Assembly (NCBI GenBank): GCA_907163375.1
Contig: CAJQUW010005318.1
Span: 62,001 to 126,000, forward strand
Direction of reading: 5' to 3'
From: Prostheceraeus crozeri
Lineage: Eukaryota > Platyhelminthes > Polycladida > Euryleptidae
Length of the DNA stretch: 64,000 nt
Shown: positions 30,037-40,400 of the stretch, one piece after another
Layout: the number at the start of each line of letters is the position of its first letter
How positions within the stretch are numbered: the stretch's first letter is position 1
Translations under genes and position numbers: made by a program
The notes under the pieces: generated by a model
Databases searched by the model: none
The model's input: only the letters and a program-made list of their open reading frames with translations
Told to the model about the DNA's origin: nothing

Positions 30037-33000
30037 TTATGCTAAGACGTCTCCTGAATATGGTAGTGTGAGTTTAATTCTTTTGGGTGGTGGTATGTTT
30101 GTGTCAGGATGTCCATGTGGAAGAGATATGTTGTGTTCTAACCAGCACCTCTTATCCTCCCATGCTGAAAGCGCCCGTTTCCTAAAAGTATGAGTTTTGA
30201 TCTCATGCGACTTAGATTTTAAGATTGTCATATTGACAAACGTTATATTTTTATTTCTATAGGCTTTCCTGAAATTTTTATGTTTCATGTTAGAGACCAA
30301 TGATCTTGATATGCCTTTAGCACGCTTAATACTATCTGCACATTCTTTTCATTTCATGGAATACATTTTAGGGCGGAGGAGAATCATTTCATCTATTTCC
30401 TTCCCTGCTGTCTCATCCTTAAAGCAGCCAAGTTTTGCCTTATTTTTGATGGAGTAGAGTGGGTGATCAGTAGGATAATTTGATGTATCAAAATATCTTT
30501 CTAAAGATTTTCCTACTTCATTGAAATTTAAATCTTTTTGAGTGGTAATACCTAAGAAGAAACTATCTGTATCGCCACCCAACAAACGAACCTCTTTTAC
30601 GAGAGGACATGGTTTTAGTATTTTATAAAAGAGTTGGTACATTTCAAGCTTAGAGTAATCTAGTACAGCTTGACCAATATAGATGGGCTTGCACAACTCA
30701 ACTTCAGATTTTATCATTTTAACACCTACAAGGTCCTCATCGATAATGTCTCCATCGATGAATAGAGGTGATGAGACCAATTTCTTAAATTTTGTAACAT
30801 CATTGACTAGTTTATAGTTTACACGTTTTATAGCATCCTCCATCGTCTTACCAAATAGACTATTATTCTTATACTTATAAAAATCTTTTTCAAAATTATT
30901 TTGGGCTAGTGCACGTTTCTGGCTGTTGCTATCAATATATGGTTTGAGGAAGGCTTTCTGTCTAAATTTAATAATGCGGTGAACTCTTTTTAAAATCATA
31001 CCCATTTCTAAATAAAATTTTAAGATGCTAAAGTGGACTAGATAGTTTTCCTTATCATACTGGGTGAGTAAAAGTTTGCGGCAAGGCTTATAGTCGGGTT
31101 GACCGCATGATTCTAAATCTTTATGAAATTGTTTCATAAAGTCGGAAAACATATCTTTGGTCACTTCACCTGATTCGGGTGCGAGTGGAAAATCTACGGT
31201 TTTATGTTTAATATTATTTGGATCGATTAGATCTATCTCAAAATAATATCCCCAATCACCTTCATCTGGAATTGCTAGTATGTTAGAAGGGTTGGAGAGA
31301 TGCTGAATTTCACTATCATCTAACCAGCTAAACTCAGAGTGAGGGAGTGGTTTGGATAGTGAACTATCATATAAATTATTTTGGTCATAATACTTAGGAT
31401 GAGTCTGATCATCGCCTACTAATTTTGATTTCAACCTATGTTTATTTACAAATGTGAGACCACCGCGAATTCCTCGCTCAAATAAATTATACATCTCTGG
31501 ATCTTGTAAGAGATGAATGGTCTCACCAGTCATTTTAAAAGCAGACTTAAATGACATGGCTGGCAGACTGACAAAGTGTACGGGATCTAACTTATCTTCT
31601 TCTAATGCCACTCGTCGAAACTCCTGAAATACATCAGCCAGCAAAAATACATCTAACTTAAGGTAGGCAATCATATATTCGCCAAATGTATGGCAGTCAA
31701 ATTTTATCCATGCATCTTGTGCATGATCATAATCTTCGGTCTTACCTTCTGCGCCGGTCAAATCATTTTTAAATTTATCTATGGGCGGAAGAGAAGTCTC
31801 GCCGAGTTTACTAATCGCATCAAAATATGCATATGGAAAGACTCCTTTCCGTGTGATGACTTCATCGGTTAGATTTGGATATTGTTTCTTAAGATTTTGT
31901 GTTAGTGGAAGAGACTTTAGATTTTGTACGAGAGAGGCCAGTGATGCAGTCATAAATTGGTAGGAATCTAAAAATTTTATATCAAAATAGACCGTCTTAT
32001 TTTCTTTAGTTTTATCGACAGGCACTTTTGCTGTCATGGCCATAAACTTCTCTCTCGTTTGTGCTATTACATCAAGCTTCCACTCTTTCATTTGACCTAA
32101 ACCTCCTTTTATTATCATATGGCTGTCGTAGCCCTTGAAATTATGGAAAATGACGGGTAATATACGCCGTTTCATCCTAAGTGAAAAATTGCATTTTGAA
32201 CATAGTGCGTTTCTAAATTTACCAGTGATGTGATCATGGTCGCACACTTTCTTAATCTTATCATCATCAAATGTTTTCCTACATTTGGTGCAAGCGTTGC
32301 AACTATCAAATTTTGCTTGATCATCTGCTGTCATATGCAATGATCTGCGATAGAGTTCACTATCGTACTTTTGTTGAAATTTTACAGCCTGTTCGAGGAA
32401 TTGTAGGAATTGGTAAATACAATCCTCACCTTGCCAGACGTGCATTTTATTTTTTCTATTTTGGAAATGGTCATGCCATACTTCATAGCAGGATATGGCT
32501 GCTGGCTTGTGGATGATATCATCGATATAGCATTCGATGTCAACATAGATGACACGAAGAGGACTTAGTTCATCGCCATTCTCTCTATATGAAAACTCCT
32601 TATCTTTGGGCATGCGCTCCATTTGTAGTTTACCTCGCTTACACCATTCGTAATGAGTTTCAAATTTATTTTTACTCCTAAAGTTGCGAATGCATCTGTC
32701 ACAGTAATAAATCTCTGACGAGCTAGAATTTCTTAGGTGGTGGTATAAGCGAGAAATTTTGGGAATACCGCAGTAGTGCCATTCCTCACTATCATCCTGT
32801 CTTAGTAATAAAAGGTTGACAACGTGCTCATAACAACACGAACGCGAGTTGTAGCGGACACCCTTCAATCCCTTTTCCCAAACATGGAGAACTATTTTGA
32901 TGTTGTTCAATTTTTCAAATTTTTCTATATCTTTAATTTTCATATCTTCACTATTGCAGTCATCAAACTTTAATTCATTCTCCCACTGTTGATACTTACT

Positions 33001-33836
33001 CTTACGGTATCGGCTATACTGTACATCATTATAGTGGAGAATGGAGAGGACGGCATACTTAAAACATTGCGATTCGCAATCTACAGAAATAACTGCTGCT
33101 TTATTTCTTAAATTTTTCGGAAGTTTAAAGGAGCCTCGTCCAGAGTAGTTCTCTAATAAAGTGATTTTAATCATGGCAGTCTCAATACCATCAAAAACGA
33201 GACCACTATCACGCTCGTTAAATTTATCTATGTTTAATTTTAACCCTTGGATATGAAAATTTATCCAAGACTCGCAGTCTACAACTTCGGTTGCAGGAGA
33301 GGAGGGTATGTGAAACTCCAACCTCTCTACTATTTGACCAGTATGGTGGTCGATTTTTACATATTTTATTTTGAGATAGATGAGCGCCTTCATTCTAAAA
33401 TTGACTAAATTGTTGAAGAGCGCACCAATCAGAGATGAATTTTGATGAAACCATTCTTCAAAGTCAGTAATGGTTTCTGAGGATTCCATCTGGTAGTTCC
33501 TCACTAAATTATTTATCGACACTTCAGAGAGTCGGATAGAGGAGGCGCTGTTAGTATAACTATCGTCACTGTGTGTATGTCGAAGTCTATGTGAAGATAG
33601 TTCAAAATGTGACTCAAAAGACTGAATGCATAAATCGCAAGAAAAGGAGACATCGTTAACAAAATCATCCCCACCTTCGGAGATTGATGCTGACTTAGGT
33701 CTACAAACACCTCGCTTGATGTGTCGGGCGAGATCACGCTTCCTCGTGAAGATGTGCCCACAGTCAGCACATTCCCGATCGTTGCATTCCCGCGACAATG
33801 TTGACATGGACTCGCTCGAGATGGGACTGGTATCAC

Positions 33837-33895
33837 CTGAAAGAGAAATCATTCTATCATCTCTGTTCAAGTCTCAGTGTATTTTTACAACCTAC
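33837..33895 (-). other. 59-bp GT-AG intron in the polymerase leader
   Basis: The minus-strand donor is CAAG|GTAGGT and the acceptor TCTCTTTCAG|GTGATA. The phase is kept across the join, and the length is close to the other short introns of this element (67, 67 and 62 bp). Confidence 0.6.
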
Positions 33896-33956
33896 CTTGA
33901 CTCAACAACTCTAAACTTTCCTCGAGAAGGGAGGGCGTTGGTGATGAAGTTGATGC

Positions 33957-34023
33957 CTGAAATTGAGGAAGATGCTATTAGCCACACGTTTCAGGGAGAT
34001 GACTGATGAATTCCTTAGCTTAC
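33957..34023 (-). other. 67-bp GT-AG intron directly after the polymerase leader ATG
   Basis: The minus-strand donor is ATG|GTAAGC and the acceptor CAATTTCAG|GCATCAACT. Length and position equal the intron of the first gene at the left end (17986-18052), and the downstream exons start almost alike. Confidence 0.7.
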
Positions 34024-34196
34024 CATTTCAACGAAATCAAGTTTAAGGCTGATACTTCAACAAGATAGAGACTTCACTCAAATTTGGAATTCACGAGAGA
34101 GCAGTTCACTTGTACGCCTCAAATATAGAATTCGCTAGAGAACACTTTACTTACACGTCTCAAAGACAGAGTGAAATGACACGGATGTCACTTTAC

Positions 34197-34243
34197 ATAT
34201 ATACTTTCATATTCATCATTCATTGGCTGTTCATTCTGATTGG
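34197..34243 (-). promoter_or_regulatory. Polymerase promoter: two CCAAT boxes and a TATA box
   Basis: On the minus strand CCAAT lies at 34243-34239 and 34226-34222, and TATATAT at 34203-34197. The CCAAT spacing of 17 nt is the same as in the left promoter. The region 34027-34300 is divergent, since a small plus-strand gene starts at 34301. CCAAT boxes may serve both directions. Confidence 0.7.
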
Positions 34244-34300
34244 TTGCTTGTTGATACTTAAGAATTAGAAAACATTTCAAAGTTATTATTCACAGTTAAC

Positions 34301-34606
34301 ATGACAAGCCCTCCGACATCGCCAAATACAAAATTCTCTTCTCCATGCTCAACACCAAAGGCGCTCGTTGCACCAAACGCTCCAACGAAGGGGAAGGTAG
34401 AGAAGGTGTACCGACTGGACAATATCAGAAAGTTGTCATTACCAGCGGACGACGAAGAGGAGAGTGTATGTGAGAAAGAGTGTCCCGACTTAACAGGCGT
34501 GAGGTGGAAGTATCTCCAGTACGATACTGACGATGTGATGGAGATCACCAGCACCAAATTCCTCCACCAATTATGGGAGTGGTACACCCCTAACTCCCAG
34601 CCATGA
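34301..34606 (+). CDS. Small Pro/Ser-rich accessory protein
   Basis: A 101-residue protein with a Pro/Ser/Thr-rich N-terminus (MTSPPTSPNTKFSSPCSTP), a Lys patch, an acidic stretch (ADDEEESVCEKE) and a C-terminal segment WEWYTPNSQP. No domain is recognised. It is divergent from the polymerase gene. A second small frame, 34610-34750, begins 3 bp after its stop. It is not part of the usual Polinton core. Confidence 0.5.
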   Translation: MTSPPTSPNTKFSSPCSTPKALVAPNAPTKGKVEKVYRLDNIRKLSLPADDEEESVCEKECPDLTGVRWKYLQYDTDDVMEITSTKFLHQLWEWYTPNSQP

Positions 34607-34609
34607 ACT

Positions 34610-34750
34610 ATGGCGGAGTGGGAGTATATCGACAAAGTGAGGCTCGCAGTGGAAGAACGATTGAAACAAGTGAACTGCTTTTGTGATCTATGTGAAGCCA
34701 GACTCTGGGACGATATTGACGATGAAGACCTTTTGAAATACATGCCATAA
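34610..34750 (+). CDS. 46-residue acidic protein with CxCxxC motif
   Basis: The frame starts MAEWEYIDKVRLAVEERLKQ, contains CFCDLC and ends acidic (WDDIDDEDLLKYMP). The stop overlaps AATAAA, so it is likely the true 3' end of this transcript. The last three quarters are copied again at 35001-35106 by a 356-bp duplication. The function is unknown. Confidence 0.4.
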   Translation: MAEWEYIDKVRLAVEERLKQVNCFCDLCEARLWDDIDDEDLLKYMP

Positions 34751-35360
34751 TAAATGTTTATTTCGTATTATCTTTGCTTTCATACTGACTTACTTGAATG
34801 GGGCTTCAGTGGATGATTATATCATGTATACTTTTTCATTTGGAAATAGTAGCACGCTTAGTTTAACTTGCAAATCTTATAACATTTCATATGGGTGATA
34901 ATGGTAGATGAAAATGTGTTAAATAAAATTAAGATAGCTTACACTTCTGATACAGGGATAGCAATCGACTGCAATCCATGTGTAAAGAGCTTGTTAGACT
35001 CGCGGTAGAAGAACGATTGAAGCAAGTAAACTGTTTTTGTGATCTATGTGAAGCCAGACTCTGGGACGATATTGACGATGAAGACCTTTTGAAATACATG
35101 CCATAATAAATGTTTATTTCGTATTATCTTTGCTTTCATACTGACTTACTTGAATGGGGCTTCAGTGGATGATTAAATCATATATACTTTTTCATTTGGA
35201 AATAGTATCACGCTTAGTTTAACTTGCAAATCTTATAACATTTCATATGGGTGATAATGGTAGATGAAAATGTGTTAAATAAAATTAAGATAGCTTACAC
35301 TTCTGATACAGGGATAGCAATCGACTGCAATCCATGTGTACAGAGCTTGTTAGACTCGCG
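34639..35360 (+). repeat. 356-bp tandem duplication of a gene 3' end
   Basis: The sequence from about 34639 (GGCTCGCAGT region) recurs at an offset of 356 bp (34995 onwards), and a third copy begins at 35351. Each full copy contains the end of the small acidic frame, its polyadenylation signal and 3' flank. Few differences separate the copies, so the event is recent. Confidence 0.85.
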
Positions 35361-35545
35361 GAAGAGAGAAGTGTGTTATGTTGCGTGTGGCGCGTGAGTG
35401 TCCTCCCATTTCATTCCATTCATCATTTTTCTTCCCCTCTGCATTCCATATCCGAGGATATGTAGCGGGCTTGGGACTGCTTTAGCTGCATTAGAAGGTT
35501 GGACCTTAAAAGAGCCCATGGGTCGTTCTCCGTCCACCGACACTA

Positions 35546-36690
35546 CTACTGCAAACACTCTGAAAGGAAAATAATAGGAGATTAGATGAGCTACAAAAAT
35601 GATTATGTTGAATAGACTTACTGGGAACCTTCTTTCTAACTTTTCTGACGACGAAGTCATCAAGCTCTCCATTGATGTTCATCGTCATGTGGAGGCAGCG
35701 AACTCCATCCCCCTCGTAACACAACTGTGTTTCATTCAAATCGCTGGAGATTGTGGGGACATCACAGATATTATTTTCAAAGAAGGGAAGATGAACTTCA
35801 TATACTCTCCTTTTTCGACACTTCAAACGCTCATGCAGTCGCTCCACTTCACCCGACAACCTCTTATTAATAGCCTTCACCTCCTCCGTCTCCTTCACCA
35901 CGCTTCGCATCCGCTCTATCTCTTCATCCTTCCTCGAGACACTCGCCTGCAAACTCTCCACCAAACCTGCCTTCCTCATCAACTCGCTCCTTTCCGCCAT
36001 CCATTCCTTCTCCTTCTTTCTCAAGCTCTCCAACTCTTCCCTCGTTGCCCTATACCCCTCAACCTTCACCATCAGCTCTTCATTCTCCTTCAAAACTTTT
36101 CTATTATTACTTTCCAAAGCCATCACACGATCCTTCATCCTCACAAATACCTCCGTATCATACGCCTCTTGCTGGCGTGGCGATGACGCTGCCATCGGCT
36201 TAGCCACTTCCTTCTCCTCCCACTCTTCCTTCAAATCCGCTATATCCCCAAACAAATCTTCCATCACCGCATCCAAATCAACATCAACCTTCTTGTTTAT
36301 TTTCGCTCTCAACTCAACTTCCTCAATCGAACTCCCATCACTCGAACTCCCCTCACTCGCATTCCTCACCACTTTCTCCCCAATCACGTCCTGAATCGTT
36401 GCCACCGCCTTCCTCACCTCTTCCCTTTCCAAAAACTCTCCCTCAAACCACGTCTTGAACCCCTTCTCTCCGATGTTCCCACTCTCACACTGTAAATGCG
36501 CCTTGATGAATTCCTTCTCATCCCCCATCACACATTTCCGACAAGACACACACAACCTCAACATCACTTTCCTCTCATGGCCCATCGTCCCCTCTTTTTC
36601 TTTTAAATGCTTCTTCAGTTCGCTACCTCTGGCAATCTTGCCACAACTGCACTTGCCAACCAACATCTTGGCATTACTCGGTTTTGTCAT
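35546..36690 (-). CDS. Zinc-finger, coiled-coil accessory protein
   Basis: The frame from ATG 36690 has a Cys/His-rich N-terminus (KCSCGKIARGSELKKHL, then CVSCRKC and HLQC), a Ser-rich linker and a coiled coil from about residue 180 to 300. A 62-bp intron (35560-35621; GTAAGT donor, TTTCAG acceptor) lies near the end and leads to a stop at 35546. The acceptor TTTACAG at about 36705 suggests an upstream non-coding exon. It is not a usual Polinton core protein. It could be a DNA-binding or scaffold protein. The frame looks whole. Confidence 0.55.
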
Positions 36691-36704
36691 GATAATTCTG
36701 TAAA

Positions 36705-37367
36705 GATAGAGTAAAATTTGATAGCAAGTGTTATTAGGATACTACTTGCTGATGTGCATTGAAAGACTAAGTTACCAAACATTTGATAGCAAGCCAGCAA
36801 CCGTATGGGTGTTAAGCTCTTGAATCCGTTACAGGCATTACTCAGAGGGGATCTTATCCCAGCTCCAAGGCCTCGACCCACAAATCCAACCTCGATCGGA
36901 CAGAGCGTGCGTCATATCACTGTGTTGGTATCCGGGCCCCAGTTTTGACATCAAAACCGGTGGAGTTATTTACAAGAGGAAACGACCCAAGTCACAGAGA
37001 CTCATAAACGACTGCTTTTTATTCAAAAACTTTAATTATTATCATTAAATATGAATTTAAATTTTTCAGTATTTTAGTACTACTCATAAAACGTTTATAA
37101 GTAGTCTGTCACCTACAGCATAGCAAACGCTGTCGAATGTTTTTTTAATCAAGTCTAAAGGACTTGTAGAAGCAAAGTTATAGCCGTTTGAAGATTTCGG
37201 CCTACTATCATCAAATGGTCAGTCATGCTATACTGACTAACCTATAAGTCTGACACCTTAGCTGATATCAGCAATGGAAAGTCAGAAGTCCGATATCGGA
37301 ACTCAAGAGAAACGACTTACCTGTAGTCAGTTTCTCAACTTAGTGAAATTCCTCGCCCGATCCCGTT
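36705..37367 (-). other. Probable 5' leader and intron of the coiled-coil gene
   Basis: On the minus strand a donor-like CTACAG|GTAAGTCG lies near 37320 and an acceptor TTTACAG near 36705, so an intron of about 600 bp may separate a short leader exon from the coding exon. No other gene is seen here. Confidence 0.4.
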
Positions 37368-37375
37368 CTTATATA
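37368..37375 (-). promoter_or_regulatory. TATA box for the coiled-coil gene
   Basis: TATATAAG on the minus strand lies about 45 bp before the donor near 37320, between the gene and the tandem array. No CCAAT pair is seen here, unlike the two other promoters. Confidence 0.5.
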
Positions 37376-37401
37376 CCCTGTGAATATGCAATCGATAAGA
37401 G

Positions 37402-40400
37402 GGGCGGGGACGTCAGCGAAAATTTTTCTCTCCGATTGCGTTCAAATTCACCATACCGATGCAGAATTTCACGCTGAATCCGAATCTGGCCTCCGTTTTC
37501 TCATCAGATGGTTCGTTTTGGCGCTACACACCAAAACGTCCCAAATTCTAACTCTGTCGTTTTTTCGAAAAATGTTGAAAATTTTTTCTCTCCGATTGAC
37601 TTGAAACTCACCATACAGATAGAGAATTTCACGCTGATTCCCAATCTGAAATCCGTTTTCCAATCCGATGCTTCGTTTTGAAGCTACAGCCCAAAACGTC
37701 CCAAATTCTAACTCTGTCGTTTTTCGCCAATGTCCCAAAATCTTAAATGGCGTCTCACATCTAAACGAAGACAGATATGAACAAGCCGTTTGTTTCAGTG
37801 AATTTGTCTCACTCTTAGCTTTCAAACGAGCTATGGCACGACAAAATCCGTCCACTAGAAGTCAAGATCGAAGCGAGCTCTCCAGAGGGGGGGACGTCAG
37901 CGAAAATTTTTCTCTCCGATTGCGTTCAAATTCACCATACCGATGCAGAATTTCACGCTGAATCCGAATCTGGCCTCCGTTTTCTCATCCGATGGTTCGT
38001 TTTGGCGCTATAAACCAAAACGTCCCAAATTCTAACTCTGTCGTTTTTCGAAAAATGTTGAAATTTTTTTCTCGCCAATTGCCTTGAAACTCACCATACA
38101 GATAGAGAATTTCACGCTGATTCCAAATCTGAAATCCGTTTTCCAATCCGATGCTTCGTTTTGAAGCTACAGCCCAAAACGTCCCAAATTCTAACTCTGT
38201 CGTTTTTCGCCAATGTCCCAAAATCTTAAATGGCGTCTCACATTTAAACGAAGACAGATATGAACAAGCCGTTTGTTTCAGTGAATTTGTCTCACTCTTA
38301 GCTTTCAAACGAGCTATGGCACGACAAAATCCGTCCACTGGAAGCCAAAATCGAAGCGAGCTCTCCCGAGGGGGGGACGTCAGCGAAAATTTTTTCTCTC
38401 CGATTGCGTTCAAATTCACCATACCGATGCAGAATTTCACGCTGAATCCGAATCTGGCCTCCGTTTTCTCATCCGATGGTTCGTTTTGGCGCTATACACC
38501 AAAACGTCCCAAATTCTCTCTGTCGTTTTTTCGAAAAATGTTGAAAATTTTTTCTCGCCGATTGCCTTGAAACTCACCATACAGATAGAGAATTTCACGC
38601 TGATTCCAAATCTGAAATCCGTTTTCCAATCCGATGCTTCGTTTTGAAGCTACAGCCCAAAACGTCCCAAATTCTAACTCTGTCGTTTTTCGCCAATGTC
38701 CCAAAATCTTAAATGGCGTCTCACATCTAAACGAAGACAGATATGAACAAGCCGTTTGTTTCATTGAATTTGTCTCACTCTTAGCTTTCAAACGAGCTAT
38801 CGCACGACAAAATCCGTCCACTAGAAGCCAAGATCGAAGCGAGCTCTCCCGAGGGGGGGGACGTCAGCGAAAATTTTTTCTCTCCGATTGCGTTCAAATT
38901 CACCATACCGATGCAGAATTTCACGCTGAATCCGAATCTGGCCTCCGTTTTCTCATCCGATGGTTCGTTTTGGCGCTATACACCAAAACGTCCCAAATTC
39001 TCTCTGTCGTTTTTTCGAAAAATGTTGAAAATTTTTCTCGCCGATTGCCTTGAAACTCACCATACAGATAGAGAATTTCACGCTGATTCCAAATCTGAAA
39101 TCCGTTTTCCAATCCGATGCTTCGTTTTGAAGCTACAGCCCAAAACGTCCCAAATTCTAACTCTGTCGTTTTTCGCCAATGTCCCAAAATCTTAAATGGC
39201 GTCTCACATCTAAACGAAGACAGATATGAACAAGCCGTTTGTTTCAGTGAATTTGTCTCACTCTTAGCTTTCAAACGAGCTATGGCACGACAAAATCCGT
39301 CCACTAGAAGTCAAGATCGAAGCGAGCTCTCCAGAGGGGGGGGACGTCAGCGAAAATTTTTCTCTCCGATTGCGTTCAAATTCACCATACCGATGCAGAA
39401 TTTCACGCTGAATCCGAATCTGGCCTCCGTTTTCTCATCCGATGGTTCGTTTTGGCGCTATACACCAAAACGTCCCAAATTCTAACTCTGTCGTTTTTCG
39501 AAAAATGTTGAAAATTTTTTCTCGCCGATTGCCTTGAAACTCACCATACAGATAGAAAATTTCACGCTGATTCCAAATCTGAAATCCGTTTTCCCATCTG
39601 ATGCTTCGTTTTGAAGCTACAGCCCAAAACGTCCCAAATTCTAACTCTGTCGTTTTTCGCCAATGTCCCAAAATCTTAAATGGCGTCTCACATCTAAACG
39701 AAGACAGATATGAACAAGCCGTTTGTTTCAGTGAATTTGTCTCACTCTTAGCTTTCAAACGAGCTATGGCACGACAAAATCCGTCCACTGGCAGCCAAAA
39801 AAGAAGCGAGCTCTCCCGAGGGGGGGGACGTCAGCGAAAATTTTTTCTCTCCGATTGCGTTCAAATTCACCATACCGATGCAGAATTTCACGCTGAATCC
39901 GAATCTGGCCTCCGTTTTCTCATCCGATGGTTCGTTTTGGCGCTACACACCAAAACGTCCCAAATTCTAACTCTGTCGTTTTTTCGAAAAATGTTGAAAA
40001 TTTTTTTCTCGCCGATTGACTTGAAACACACCATACAGATAGAGAATTTCACGCTGATTCCCAATCTGAAATCCGTTTTCCAATCCGATGCTTCGCTTTG
40101 AAGCTACAGCCCAAAACGTCCCAAATTCTAACTCTGTCGTTTTTCGCTAATGTCCCAAAATCTTAAATGGCGTCTCACATCTAAACGAAGACAGATATGA
40201 ACAAGCCGATTCTTTCAGTGAATTTGTCTCACTCTTAGCTTTCAAACGAGCTATGGCATGACAAAATCCGTCCACTGGAAGCCAAAATCGAAGCGAGCTG
40301 TCCAGAGGGGGGGGACGTCAGCGAAAATTTTTTCTCTCCGATGGCGTTCAAATTCACCATACCGATGCAGAATTTCACGCTGAATCCGAATCTGTCCTCC

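Larger units (their letters stand above)
30037..34026 (-). pseudogene. polB: Protein-primed family B DNA polymerase, broken
   Basis: On the main frame two C2H2-like fingers ([27 protein letters not shown]) lead to an N-terminal domain, the proofreading exonuclease (VDIECY near 443; [10 protein letters not shown] near 577) and the palm ([10 protein letters not shown] near 830; [12 protein letters not shown] near 1003; GGDTDSFF near 1100). The thumb region follows towards 30037. It replicates Polinton DNA from a protein primer at the inverted repeats. A leader ATG at 34024-34026 and two short introns (33957-34023, 33837-33895) precede the main frame. The copy is broken, about one break. Confidence 0.88.

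Noticed and set aside
35599-36186. 195-codon plus-strand frame opposite the coiled-coil gene
   Set aside because: It is Leu/His-rich antisense to a coiled-coil frame with a better start, splice sites and a zinc-finger pattern.
37368-37420. A third CCAAT/TATA promoter like the two early ones
   Set aside because: A TATA box is present, but no CCAAT pair with the 17-nt spacing was found.
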